From JBGCDD01 sp045105075 (lineage in GTDB: Bacteria > Pseudomonadota > Alphaproteobacteria > Rhodobacterales > Rhodobacteraceae): a DNA stretch of 26,549 nt. How positions within the stretch are numbered: position 1 is the stretch's first letter; every line of letters starts with the position of its first letter. The notes under the pieces were generated by a model, which saw only the letters and a list, made by a program, of their open reading frames with translations, did not search any database and was not told the origin of the DNA. The position numbers and the translations under genes were made by a program. The stretch is taken from assembly GCA_045105075.1 (NCBI GenBank), contig JBGCDD010000237.1:1-26549 (forward strand), given 5' to 3'. Below are positions 1 through 7,411 of the stretch, in pieces.

Positions 1-276
1 GGTTTTCACGTCGTTTGCAAAAAGTCGCAACAGCCAGATCAACTCGCTGTTGCGACGGCATTCGACTTGCAATCGAAGACTTGAGCGAACGCGGTTCAGA
101 TAACCATAAATGTAGAGCTTCAGCAGGTCCGCGGGATCATCTCCAAGCCGCCCCTGCGCTTTCCGCGTCACCCGCGCAAATCCCGCTTCGGCCAAATTCA
201 TCTGATCCACAAACACATCCGTAAAACGACCGAGCAGACGGAAATCCGGATTTTCCACACTGTCTTCATGAGCCAT
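1..276 (-). CDS. IS1182-like transposase, N-terminal part (runs off left edge)
   Basis: The minus strand is open from an ATG at 276 to the window edge, giving the first 92 codons of a transposase. After a short lead the protein reads ...NLAEAGFARVTRK, then GDDPADLLKLYIYGYLNR and ELIWLLR. This is the pattern of the DUF772 N-terminal domain of IS1182/IS4-like DDE transposases (a D-P-x-x-L-L-K-L-Y-x-Y-G-Y-x-N-R core followed by R-N-x-E-x-x-W-L-L). The catalytic DDE domain would lie to the left, outside the window, so I cannot say whether the gene is intact. No stop or frameshift appears in the visible part. It lies head-to-head with an IS30 remnant that starts about 35 bases away, so this is probably an insertion hot spot. 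The family call rests on remembered motif similarity; IS5-group relatives with the same domain are the alternative. Confidence 0.72.
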   Translation of the reverse strand, partial: MAHEDSVENPDFRLLGRFTDVFVDQMNLAEAGFARVTRKAQGRLGDDPADLLKLYIYGYLNRVRSSLRLQVECRRNSELIWLLRLFANDVKT

Positions 277-312
277 CGGAAGCGGGTGTTTTAGACAGGC
301 GCGCAGACGTGC

Positions 313-806
313 GAGATGTGGGATCGCTGGCCACGAGGCGTAGCGATGAGCTTGATTGGTCGGCACTTCAATGGTGCGTCATCTTCGATCTTTCCTCATT
401 TGGCTCAGTTTGGTGGCATCCGGCCATAGGCTCGAAAACGCTCACTCCAACAAAATCGCGGTTGGCTCAAGCGCAAGAATCCAAACGAAAAACACGCCGC
501 GTGTCTCACGCCATTCCCGGTTTCTTGATGTTGGCGAAGGTCGAGACGAAAGACACCCAAAGCGTCATCACGGCCCCCATCAAACAGGCGAAAAAGCGTT
601 TCAAAGTGTTGAGTTGGGCTCAAAGCTCAGAAATGGCAGGGCATCGCGGGTTTACAATGGCCGCCAAGATCGAAGCCTACTTTTGCCATCCTAACCGCCC
701 GCGGCAGCGCAGCGGCATTGAAAACACCAACCGTCGTCTTAGGCCGTAAGTCCCCAAAGGTCATCGTTGGCATGAACCGCGACCCTATCCGCGTCCAAAG
801 TGGTGA
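313..806 (+). pseudogene. IS30-family transposase remnant, internally deleted and frame-disrupted
   Basis: Two pieces of an IS30-family transposase lie in different frames. Piece 1 (313-426, frame 1) reads EMWDRW...SLIGRHFNGASSSI...QFGGIRP and ends at TAG 427-429; it corresponds to the N-terminal helix-turn-helix with its W-D-R-W, I-G-R-x-F, S-S-S-I and G-G-I-R-P landmarks. Piece 2 (519-749, frame 3) reads GFLMLAKVETKDTQSV...IKQAKK...SEMAGH...FTMA...YFCHPNRPRQRSGIENTNRRLR, matching the catalytic core. It is interrupted by TAA 747-749 and resumes as VPKG, where intact relatives have Q-Y-F-P-K-G. The second helix-turn-helix and the region of the first catalytic Asp are missing between the pieces, and the conserved W-D of the core reads W-A here. 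It cannot encode a working transposase. The exact ends and inverted repeats could not be located. Confidence 0.8.
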
Positions 807-1375
807 TGACACAGTCCAAATCTCGGTTCGACAAACCAACCAAAAACCACGCGCCAAGAGGTTTGCCCAATTTGCCCTTCAGCGCCATCAAACCGCCGCC
901 CGCCTTTGACACTCTGCGCATCGTCGCTGTTGGCGAAATTGGCGACAATCGACGCATTGGTATGCGCCGCCTAAGGGGATCGAAAGCGTGTCCATTTTGG
1001 TGGTTAGAAAACCGTTAACTTCACCTACTGAGCCAAGGTTTTGGGATCCGATACGGTCGACGATCTGCAAGATCTCGAACGTTTTTATTCAAGGCAACCT
1101 TTGCAGCCACCGCCAGATCGCGCGTTTTTCAGACGCACCTCGTACACAGGCTTTGCGCCGGTCTTGACGCAGGACACCACCAGATTGCCACGCCTGCTAA
1201 GAACTTCGTGAAGCGAGGTGTTCATTGCACTCAGATTTGGTAAGAGGATGCTGTTTGAAACCAACAAGAATGCCCGCACATTTGGACCAAGCTCTTTCGC
1301 GATTGGCCGCCCGGCCCGACTGCACAGCCCCGACAGGTCCAAACCCGTTGCCCTCCGCGCTCGGCCAAATGCGCA
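807..1375. other. Gene-free stretch between the IS remnants and the RND exporter gene
   Basis: About 570 bases with no gene I can support. The first 100 bases may be the decayed end of the IS30 remnant, but the similarity is too weak to claim. On the minus strand a frame stays open from inside the RND gene down to a TAG/TAA-type stop at 1085. Its last 47 codons (from an ATG near 1222) are not covered by another gene and end in the Cys/Gly-rich segment GGGCKGCLE. I do not recognise it. It could be a gene remnant or chance. No clear promoter or Shine-Dalgarno sequence for the downstream exporter was found. Confidence 0.5.
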
Positions 1376-3550
1376 GTGCGTAAATCTGTGCTGCTCAAAA
1401 ACCTTGGTGGCGCCTGGCTCGCCTATCTGGTTCTTTGCGCCTTGGCGGCCTTTGGTCTGAGCCATCTCAGCTTCAACGACGGGCTCGCCAAATCCTTTGA
1501 AAGCGACACCCCGCAATACCGCCAATACGAACAGTTTCTGAGCCAGTTCAGCACCGGTGAAAACGAGATTTTTGTGGTCTTCGAAGGCCAGGATTTCGCC
1601 AATCCGCGAGACTTGGAACAGCTGTCGGATTTCCTGCTCGAGTTGCAATTCGAAGATGCGGTCACGGCCGCGATCTCGCCCTTTGCACTCAGCTCGCCCG
1701 ACCAGCCCGGTGCGTTGCTGATCCCCGCAGAGCTGGGCACACAGGCCGAAATGAGCGCGCGTTTCGCCGCCGCCCATGCCGATGACCCCGCGCTGGAACG
1801 GCTGTTGTCGCTGGATCGCAAGACAATGCTGGCGGTGCTGATCACCAGCGCGCAAACCGACACCCCTGACCAGCGCCGCGCTTTGTATGACCAGATCCAG
1901 ACCCTGGCCGATGACACGCTGGACCCAGACGCGATCACCGCGACGATCACCGGCTACGGCGTGCTGATGGACACTGTGGCCAAAAAGCTGACGGATGACT
2001 TTTTGCTGCTCAATATCATTGGTCTGGCCGCAGGAACGCTGATTTCGATGCTGGCGCTGCGCAGCCTGAAAATGGCGCTCATCGTGGCCGCTTCTGCTGT
2101 GACCGCGCTGCTGTGGGTGTTGGGGGCGATGGGGTTTGCCGGGGTTGAGATCACGGTTGTCACTGTGGCGCTGCCGGTTCTGGTGCTGGTTCTGTCTTAT
2201 GCCAACGCGCTGCATTTGGGTTTTGAGCTGCGATACCAACGCCAGGAGGCCGATGGGGGCAGCTATGTGCGCACCGCGTTGCGACGGATCGGACCGGCTT
2301 CGGTTCTGTCGGCGCTGACCACCGCGATTGCCTTTGCCAGCCTGATGTTTTCGTCGTCGGCGCTGATCAGCCAACTGGGCCTTGCCGGCGCATTTTCGAC
2401 CGTTTTATCAACCATAGCAGTTTATTTCGTGCTGCCTTTGTTCATGCTGAGCGTTGACAAAATGGCGCGCACACATCGCAGCACGGCTTACGGCGCGCAC
2501 AGCTTCACCAGCAATTTCAGCCTCGCGCCACTGATCACGGGCGCCGTGCGTCATCACCGTCTGGTCACCGTGCTGTCGCTGGTGATTTTGATGTCGGGTT
2601 TGGCGATCTACAACACGGCGCGCCCGGTTTTCACCCTGTTTGAAAACTCGACCCCACAGGATCCGGCGCGTCAGGCGTTAGAGCGGATCGAGCAGGATCT
2701 GGTGCCCATCGGCGCGGTGGCCTTTACCCACCCCATTGCCCCAGCGGACCGTTTGCAAAACGCCCAGACCGCCCTGAAAGATATCGTCGGCGCGCGCAAC
2801 TTGCTGACAGGCGCGGCATTTCCAACCCCCGCTGATGACCCCGACGCCCCGGCCTTTTTCACCTCGCGCCAGGGCGATACAGCGCTGATGCTGGTCAGCC
2901 ACGCCTACACCGGCGCCGCCCAGACCCGTCTGTTTCTGGACCAGTTGGGCAAAGACATCGCGGCCGATCCACGGCTGGCGCAGCTCAGCGCGCCCACGGG
3001 TATGTTGGCGGTGTCATCCCTGATCAGTCAGGACATGCTGGCCGATTTCACCGCGTGTTTTCTGATCGCAGTGCTGTGTTCTGGGCTGGTGATCGCAATC
3101 TGGCTGCGCAGTCCGGTGATGGGCGCGCTGGCGATGATCCCCAATGTTTTGCCCATCGCGCTGGTCGGCGCGTGGCTGGCGCTGTCGGGCAGCGGGCTGC
3201 AATTCACCAGCGGCGTGGCTATGACCATCGCCTTTGGTCTGGCCATCGACAATTCAGTGCATGTGTTGAACCGGATGAACCTGAACGGGGCGCGCGGGAT
3301 CCGATACACCGTGCAGCAGATCATCGACTCGACCCGTCAGGTTGCGCCGGTGCTGGTGATCTCGACGCTGGTGCTGTCCTTTGGCATCAGTGGCACGTTG
3401 TCTGCATCGCTGCCGCAGATTGCCTATTTCGGTCAGCTTTCAATTGCTGTCTTTGTGCTTGCGCTGGTGACCGATGTCGTGGTCTTTCCGGCTTGCCTGA
3501 TGTCGCTGCATCGCGGTTTGGGGCGTTGGGTCAAAGGTGATGGTTTATGA
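1376..3550 (+). CDS. RND superfamily / MMPL-type inner-membrane exporter
   Basis: A 724-residue membrane protein with the twofold RND layout. One membrane segment lies near the N-terminus (about residues 9-28), then a large periplasmic loop (to about 195), then a cluster of hydrophobic segments (about 200-355). The pattern repeats from about residue 390: a membrane segment, a second loop (about 410-535) and a final bundle of five segments. The last bundle contains the G-x-x-x-D-N-S-V-H motif (FGLAIDNSVHVLNR) typical of MMPL/SSD-like RND proteins. RND exporters use the proton gradient to move lipophilic or envelope molecules; the substrate cannot be told here. The start is the GTG at 1376; a nearby ATG at 1369 is out of frame. 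The gene overlaps its downstream neighbour by ATGA, so the secreted product of that gene is a likely functional partner. No adaptor (MFP) or outer-membrane channel gene is nearby, which fits MMPL-type rather than AcrB-type exporters. Confidence 0.85.
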   Translation: MRKSVLLKNLGGAWLAYLVLCALAAFGLSHLSFNDGLAKSFESDTPQYRQYEQFLSQFSTGENEIFVVFEGQDFANPRDLEQLSDFLLELQFEDAVTAAISPFALSSPDQPGALLIPAELGTQAEMSARFAAAHADDPALERLLSLDRKTMLAVLITSAQTDTPDQRRALYDQIQTLADDTLDPDAITATITGYGVLMDTVAKKLTDDFLLLNIIGLAAGTLISMLALRSLKMALIVAASAVTALLWVLGAMGFAGVEITVVTVALPVLVLVLSYANALHLGFELRYQRQEADGGSYVRTALRRIGPASVLSALTTAIAFASLMFSSSALISQLGLAGAFSTVLSTIAVYFVLPLFMLSVDKMARTHRSTAYGAHSFTSNFSLAPLITGAVRHHRLVTVLSLVILMSGLAIYNTARPVFTLFENSTPQDPARQALERIEQDLVPIGAVAFTHPIAPADRLQNAQTALKDIVGARNLLTGAAFPTPADDPDAPAFFTSRQGDTALMLVSHAYTGAAQTRLFLDQLGKDIAADPRLAQLSAPTGMLAVSSLISQDMLADFTACFLIAVLCSGLVIAIWLRSPVMGALAMIPNVLPIALVGAWLALSGSGLQFTSGVAMTIAFGLAIDNSVHVLNRMNLNGARGIRYTVQQIIDSTRQVAPVLVISTLVLSFGISGTLSASLPQIAYFGQLSIAVFVLALVTDVVVFPACLMSLHRGLGRWVKGDGL

Positions 3551-4053
3551 CATTCAGAACGGCTGTTCTTGCGCTTGTTACGGCCGTGTGTGCGGCTCCT
3601 GTTGTGGCCGGGTCTGCGACGGTCTTTGACGATGCCCAATGGTCCGGGCGCGGCGTGTTCCGTGACGCGGTTGACGGGCCGGTGCAAAAGGGGCGGTGCC
3701 GCATTGACTCGGTCACCGGCGCTGGCACGCAACTGATGGAAATGAGCGGCAGATGTGCCGGGGTCGCGGCCTCGACCAAAGTGCTGCTGAAGCTGGAAAA
3801 ACGCGAAGGCAATCGGGTGGCCGCAGTGTTCCGGCTTTGGGCCTGGGACCGGGATCTGCAATTCGTTGGCACCCAGAAAGACGGGGTCATTGCGTTAACA
3901 GGTCGCACCCCTGTCGAGCTGAACGAGGCGCCTTTTGGCAGTGCTTTGACGATCAAATGGGCGGATGCCAGCGGGTTCAGCATGGTCTTTTCGGTCACAC
4001 CGCAAACTGGCCCGCATGTGGAACTGCTGTCGATGCAGTTCAAACACCGCTAG
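3547..4053 (+). CDS. Small exported protein coupled to the RND exporter, function unknown
   Basis: A 168-residue protein with an N-terminal signal peptide (hydrophobic stretch about residues 4-20, probable cleavage after VVA at 21). The mature part is beta-rich in appearance, with two cysteines (C51, C70) that could form a disulfide in the periplasm. I do not recognise a named family. The ATG overlaps the stop of the RND gene (ATGA at 3547-3550), which strongly suggests translational coupling. A periplasmic partner or substrate-handling role for the exporter is the natural inference, comparable to small secreted or lipid-carrier proteins often found next to MMPL genes, but the sequence does not prove it. 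No lipobox is present, so it is soluble or loosely membrane-associated rather than a lipoprotein. Confidence 0.7.
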   Translation: MTFRTAVLALVTAVCAAPVVAGSATVFDDAQWSGRGVFRDAVDGPVQKGRCRIDSVTGAGTQLMEMSGRCAGVAASTKVLLKLEKREGNRVAAVFRLWAWDRDLQFVGTQKDGVIALTGRTPVELNEAPFGSALTIKWADASGFSMVFSVTPQTGPHVELLSMQFKHR

Positions 4054-4165
4054 ACGACGCACCCTGGCATCACGCCTACCTATCACCACGGGCCGCCTGT
4101 TTCCGGCGCAGGGTCAGCGCATAAATTCTTTTGAAATCAAAGCGGTATCGATCACTTGGCAAAGC

Positions 4166-4255
4166 TGGCGGGGAGACGGGGATTCGAACCCCGGGGACGC
4201 TCTCACGCCCAACGGTTTTCAAGACCGCCGCATTCGACCACTCTGCCACCTCCCC
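4166..4255 (-). tRNA. tRNA-Ser (anticodon UGA)
   Basis: Read on the minus strand this is a 90-base class II tRNA. The acceptor strand GGGGAGG (from 4255) pairs with TCTCCCC (4176-4170, one G-T pair) and is followed by discriminator G and an encoded CCA (4168-4166). The anticodon arm reads GCGGTCTTGAAAACCGT, giving anticodon TGA for UCA/UCG serine codons. A long variable arm follows, then the T arm CGGGG-TTCGAAT-CCCCG. The long variable arm is the serine hallmark. The gene sits alone between the RND unit and the SPOR operon. The CCA being encoded is worth noting, since many alphaproteobacterial tRNA genes lack it. Confidence 0.96.
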
Positions 4256-4267
4256 GCGATGCCAGCC

Positions 4268-4295
4268 GTTTAGGCCCGCCGCCGCGCGCAAGCAA
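4268..4295 (-). promoter_or_regulatory. Possible sigma-70 promoter of the tRNA-Ser gene
   Basis: Upstream of the tRNA on the minus strand, TTGCTT (revcomp of 4290-4295) and CTAAAC (revcomp of 4268-4273) are separated by 16 bases, and the -10 element lies 12 bases before the mature tRNA 5' end. The spacing fits a housekeeping promoter but the -10 is imperfect. Confidence 0.4.
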
Positions 4296-4440
4296 GTAAA
4301 AAACCCGGAAAAATCGCCCAATTGTGCAGCACACACTTTCCACAACGCCGCGCACACGCTAGTGTTACGTCAGCAGCATGACCGGATAACCGGCATATGG
4401 GCGGGCAAACCGTCTCGAAACAGGCAAGGGTAACACAAAC

Positions 4441-5604
4441 ATGAGCATGGTATTCCGTCTCAAACCGCACGGTATAAGAGTCACTGCATTCTTGTTGGGC
4501 GCAACGATTTTGGCAGGCTGCGACGATGGCTCGATGCCGAAATTCCTGCAACCCGGTGAACCGTCCGAAGTGGCCACGCGCGCGCCCAACGACCCCTCCA
4601 GACCGACCAAACTGATCGAACGCGATGTCGAAGCGCCCAATGTGTTTCAAGTGACCGAAGCCGGCCTATGGGACGGTCGCCCGTCGCTGGGCGGGGTTTG
4701 GGTGGCGCATCCGAATGTGACAGATCCCGAACGCGTGATCATCCGCAACGGCAGCAACAATCAGTTCGTCATCGGCGCATTGTTTCGCCGCGAGCGTGAA
4801 ATTCCCGGGCCGCGCATTCAGGTGTCATCGGACGCCGCAGAGGCGTTGGGACTTTTGGCCGGCTCGCCTGTGCAGCTGAACGTCACCGCGCTGCGCAGTG
4901 AAGAAATCGCCCCAGAGCCGGTGCCCGAACCCGGCATTGAACTGGCCAGCCTGTCCGAGGCGGCCACCATTGATGCGCTGCCCCTGCCCGAGGCTGCACC
5001 GGTCGAGGCAACGGCCCTGCCCGCAGCTGCTCCCGCGATCAGCGACAGTGAGCTGGCCGCCGCTCTGTCGCCAAGTCAGCCGCAACCCATAGCCGATTTG
5101 CCCAACTCCGACCTTCCCGAAACCACGCTGCCCGAAACGGTTGCCGCCGACGAACCCGCCCCTGGGGTTGGTTCCAGAATGGAGGACGCCGCAGACCGCG
5201 AGCCTGTGCGCACCAAAAAGCCATTCGCCTGGCCCTGGGCGCGCAAACCACAGCCGGTCAGCGAACCGCCCTTGGGCGAAGTTGCCGCCGTGACCGCAGC
5301 CGCCGCCGTGACGGCCACTCCGATTCCGCAGCCAAAACCAAAGGCCGCACCCAAGCCGCGCGCCTCGACCCTGAGCAAACCGTTCATTCAGATCGGCATT
5401 TTCAGCCAGGAAAACAACGCCGACTCAGCCGCAGCCCAGATGCGCCGCGCCGGCATGGTGCCAACGGTTTATGACCAAACCTCCAACGGAAAACGCTTTT
5501 ACCGCGTGGTCGTCGGCCCTGCACAGTCTTCCGCCGAGCGCACGTCTTTGCTAAGAAAAGTCAAAACAACGGGATTCTCTGACGCCTACATCGTCTCCAA
5601 CTGA
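4441..5604 (+). CDS. Lipoprotein with degenerate RlpA-like barrel and C-terminal SPOR domain
   Basis: A 387-residue envelope protein. Residues 1-27 form a lipoprotein signal ending in the lipobox L-A-G-C27. Residues about 75-155 resemble the second half of the RlpA double-psi barrel (ERVIIRNGSNNQFV ... RIQVSSDAAEALGL). A long Ala/Pro/Glu-rich linker (about 155-310) spans the periplasm. The last 75 residues are a SPOR domain (IQIGIFSQENNADSAAAQM ... FYRVVVGP), which binds denuded septal glycan. True RlpA is a lytic transglycosylase with acidic catalytic residues, including an Asp in the N-D-R-G-P segment; that segment is absent here, so this copy is probably a non-catalytic septal factor. It heads the operon, 14 bases ahead of a peptidoglycan carboxypeptidase, which fits a cell-wall role. 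The start is the ATG at 4441, with AAGGG about 10 bases upstream. Confidence 0.82.
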   Translation: MSMVFRLKPHGIRVTAFLLGATILAGCDDGSMPKFLQPGEPSEVATRAPNDPSRPTKLIERDVEAPNVFQVTEAGLWDGRPSLGGVWVAHPNVTDPERVIIRNGSNNQFVIGALFRREREIPGPRIQVSSDAAEALGLLAGSPVQLNVTALRSEEIAPEPVPEPGIELASLSEAATIDALPLPEAAPVEATALPAAAPAISDSELAAALSPSQPQPIADLPNSDLPETTLPETVAADEPAPGVGSRMEDAADREPVRTKKPFAWPWARKPQPVSEPPLGEVAAVTAAAAVTATPIPQPKPKAAPKPRASTLSKPFIQIGIFSQENNADSAAAQMRRAGMVPTVYDQTSNGKRFYRVVVGPAQSSAERTSLLRKVKTTGFSDAYIVSN

Positions 5605-5618
5605 GGGATATCTGCCCT

Positions 5619-6788
5619 GTGATCGCTCGCCCCTTTCGCCTTCTCTGCGCCGCTCTGCTGGGCGCGCTGACGGCCCTGCCCGCCGCCGCGTTCGACACCA
5701 GCGCGACGGCGGCTTATGTGCTGGATCAGACCACCGGCACGGTTTTGATGGCCAAAAACGCCGACACGCCACTGCCGCCTGCGTCGATGTCCAAGCTGAT
5801 GACGCTTTATATGGCGTTCGAGGCGATCCGCGATGGTCGCCTGCCGCTGGACAAGGAATTGCGCGTCTCGGCCCACGCCATGAGCTTTGGCGGCTCGACC
5901 ATGTTCCTGCGCGACGGCGAGCGGGTCAGCGTCGAGGATCTGGTGCGCGGCATCATCGTATTGTCGGGCAATGACGCCTGTGTGGTGATTGCCGAAGCGC
6001 TCAGCCCCACCGGCAAGGAAAGCGGTTTCGCCGCGATGATGACCAAGCGCGCCAAACAGATGGGCATGACCCAATCGACCTTCACCAATTCCAGCGGCTG
6101 GCCCCAGGCCGGGCACCGCATGTCGATGCGCGATCTGGCGGTGCTGGCCGATCGGCTGATCACCGATTTCCCGGAATTCTATCCGATGTTTGCGGAAAAA
6201 GAGTTCCTGTTTGATCCCAAGGAATCGCAAAACCGGCTGAACCGCAACCCGCTGCTCAGCCTCGATATTGGCGCGGACGGTTTAAAAACCGGCCACACTC
6301 AGGAAGCCGGATATGGGCTTGTCGGCTCGGCCAAACAAGGCGACCGGCGGGTGATTTTTGTGATTTCCGGGCTGAACACCGCCGAACAGCGCGCAGAGGA
6401 GGCTGAAGCCCTCGTTAACTGGTCGTTTCGCCAATTTGGCGAAAAAACCATCGCCCGCGCCGGCACGCCGATCACACAGGCCGAAGTCTGGATGGGACGC
6501 GACCAATCGGTAGGGCTGGTGCTGGAACAGGACGCCACCGTTTTGCTGCCAGTCCTTTCCGGCCCCGACATTGCGGCCCAAGTGCTGTATTCCGGTCCGG
6601 TTCAGGCGCCGGTCAGCCAGGGTCAGGTGCTGGGCGAACTGGTCGTCACCCCCGAAGATCTGCCGGAAATCCGCCTGCCTTTGGTGGCGGATCGTGATGT
6701 GCCGCGCGGCGGGTTTATGGTGCGGGTGCGCACCGCCGCCAATCTGTTGTTCGCCCGCTTCATCGCCGGCCCGCAGGAGACGTTGTGA
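5619..6788 (+). CDS. D-alanyl-D-alanine carboxypeptidase (PBP5/6 family, S11)
   Basis: A 389-residue low-molecular-weight penicillin-binding protein that trims the terminal D-Ala from peptidoglycan stem peptides in the periplasm. All three active-site motifs are present: S56-M-S-K59 (nucleophilic Ser and Lys), S116-G-N118 and K223-T-G225. A signal peptide (about residues 1-24, LPAAA|F) precedes the mature protein. The C-terminal third (about 275-389) matches the beta-rich PBP5 C-terminal domain and ends in an amphipathic stretch (ANLLFARFIAGP) suited to membrane anchoring. The start is the GTG at 5619, with GAGGGA at 5603-5608 overlapping the stop of the preceding gene. Its own stop overlaps the tmk start (GTGA). 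Confidence 0.93.
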   Translation: MIARPFRLLCAALLGALTALPAAAFDTSATAAYVLDQTTGTVLMAKNADTPLPPASMSKLMTLYMAFEAIRDGRLPLDKELRVSAHAMSFGGSTMFLRDGERVSVEDLVRGIIVLSGNDACVVIAEALSPTGKESGFAAMMTKRAKQMGMTQSTFTNSSGWPQAGHRMSMRDLAVLADRLITDFPEFYPMFAEKEFLFDPKESQNRLNRNPLLSLDIGADGLKTGHTQEAGYGLVGSAKQGDRRVIFVISGLNTAEQRAEEAEALVNWSFRQFGEKTIARAGTPITQAEVWMGRDQSVGLVLEQDATVLLPVLSGPDIAAQVLYSGPVQAPVSQGQVLGELVVTPEDLPEIRLPLVADRDVPRGGFMVRVRTAANLLFARFIAGPQETL

Positions 6789-7411
6789 GCGCCCAAGGCC
6801 TGTTTATCAGCTTTGAAGGCATTGATGGATCAGGCAAATCCACCCAAGCGCGCCGTCTTGGCGATCATCTGCGCGGCCTCGGCCACGACGTGGTGCTGAC
6901 GCGCGAACCCGGTGGCTCACCCGGCGCAGAAGAAATCCGCGCACTGGTGCTGGAAGGCGATCCCAACCGCTGGTCCGCCCATAGTGAAATTCTGCTGTTC
7001 ACAGCCGCCCGGCGCGACCATCTGGAACGCACGATTGTCCCCGCACTGAACGCCGGCAAGATCGTGATTTGCGACCGCTTCGCCGACAGCACCCGGATGT
7101 ATCAAGGCCTGTCGCGCGGCAATCTGCGCGCCATCGTCGACCAGCTCCACGCACTGATGATCGCGCGCGAACCCGACTTGACCCTGCTGATCGACATGGA
7201 TCCCGACATTGGCCTGACCCGCGCATTGTCGCGCAAAGGCACCGAAGAACGGTTCGAGGATTTTGGCCCCGAATTGCAACGCCAGATGCGCGCCGGGTTT
7301 CTGGCGCTGGCCGAGGAATTCAGCGACCGGTTTCATGTTTTTGACGGCGCCCGCGACATTGAAACCCTCTCGCACGACATCTGCGACGTGGTCACCCAGG
7401 CTCTGGCATGA
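6785..7411 (+). CDS. tmk: Thymidylate kinase
   Basis: A 208-residue cytoplasmic kinase that phosphorylates dTMP to dTDP with ATP. The P-loop is F-E-G-I-D-G-S-G-K-S-T at residues 10-20. It is followed by the T-R-E-P-G-G motif near residue 38, the D-R-F/Y motif (CDRFADST, near residue 97) that binds the substrate phosphate, and a LID region (ALSRKGTEERFED, about 143-155). Length and motif order are normal. The start GTG overlaps the carboxypeptidase stop (GTGA), and the gene overlaps holB by ATGA, so dTTP supply and a replication-clamp-loader subunit are translated as one unit. That arrangement is common in Rhodobacterales. Confidence 0.97.
   Translation: MSAQGLFISFEGIDGSGKSTQARRLGDHLRGLGHDVVLTREPGGSPGAEEIRALVLEGDPNRWSAHSEILLFTAARRDHLERTIVPALNAGKIVICDRFADSTRMYQGLSRGNLRAIVDQLHALMIAREPDLTLLIDMDPDIGLTRALSRKGTEERFEDFGPELQRQMRAGFLALAEEFSDRFHVFDGARDIETLSHDICDVVTQALA

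Noticed and set aside
807..910. Further C-terminal IS30 homology after the second stop
   Set aside because: Only scattered residues match in any frame; too weak to extend the pseudogene.
1085..2374. 429-codon open frame on the minus strand
   Set aside because: Most of it is antisense to the well-supported RND exporter and its composition is Arg/Gln-rich, typical of a high-GC shadow frame.
4054..4165. Possible rho-independent terminator downstream of the tRNA
   Set aside because: No stem with a following T-run could be found on the minus strand after the CCA end.
5586..6230. 214-codon open frame on the minus strand
   Set aside because: Antisense to the D,D-carboxypeptidase, which has all three active-site motifs.
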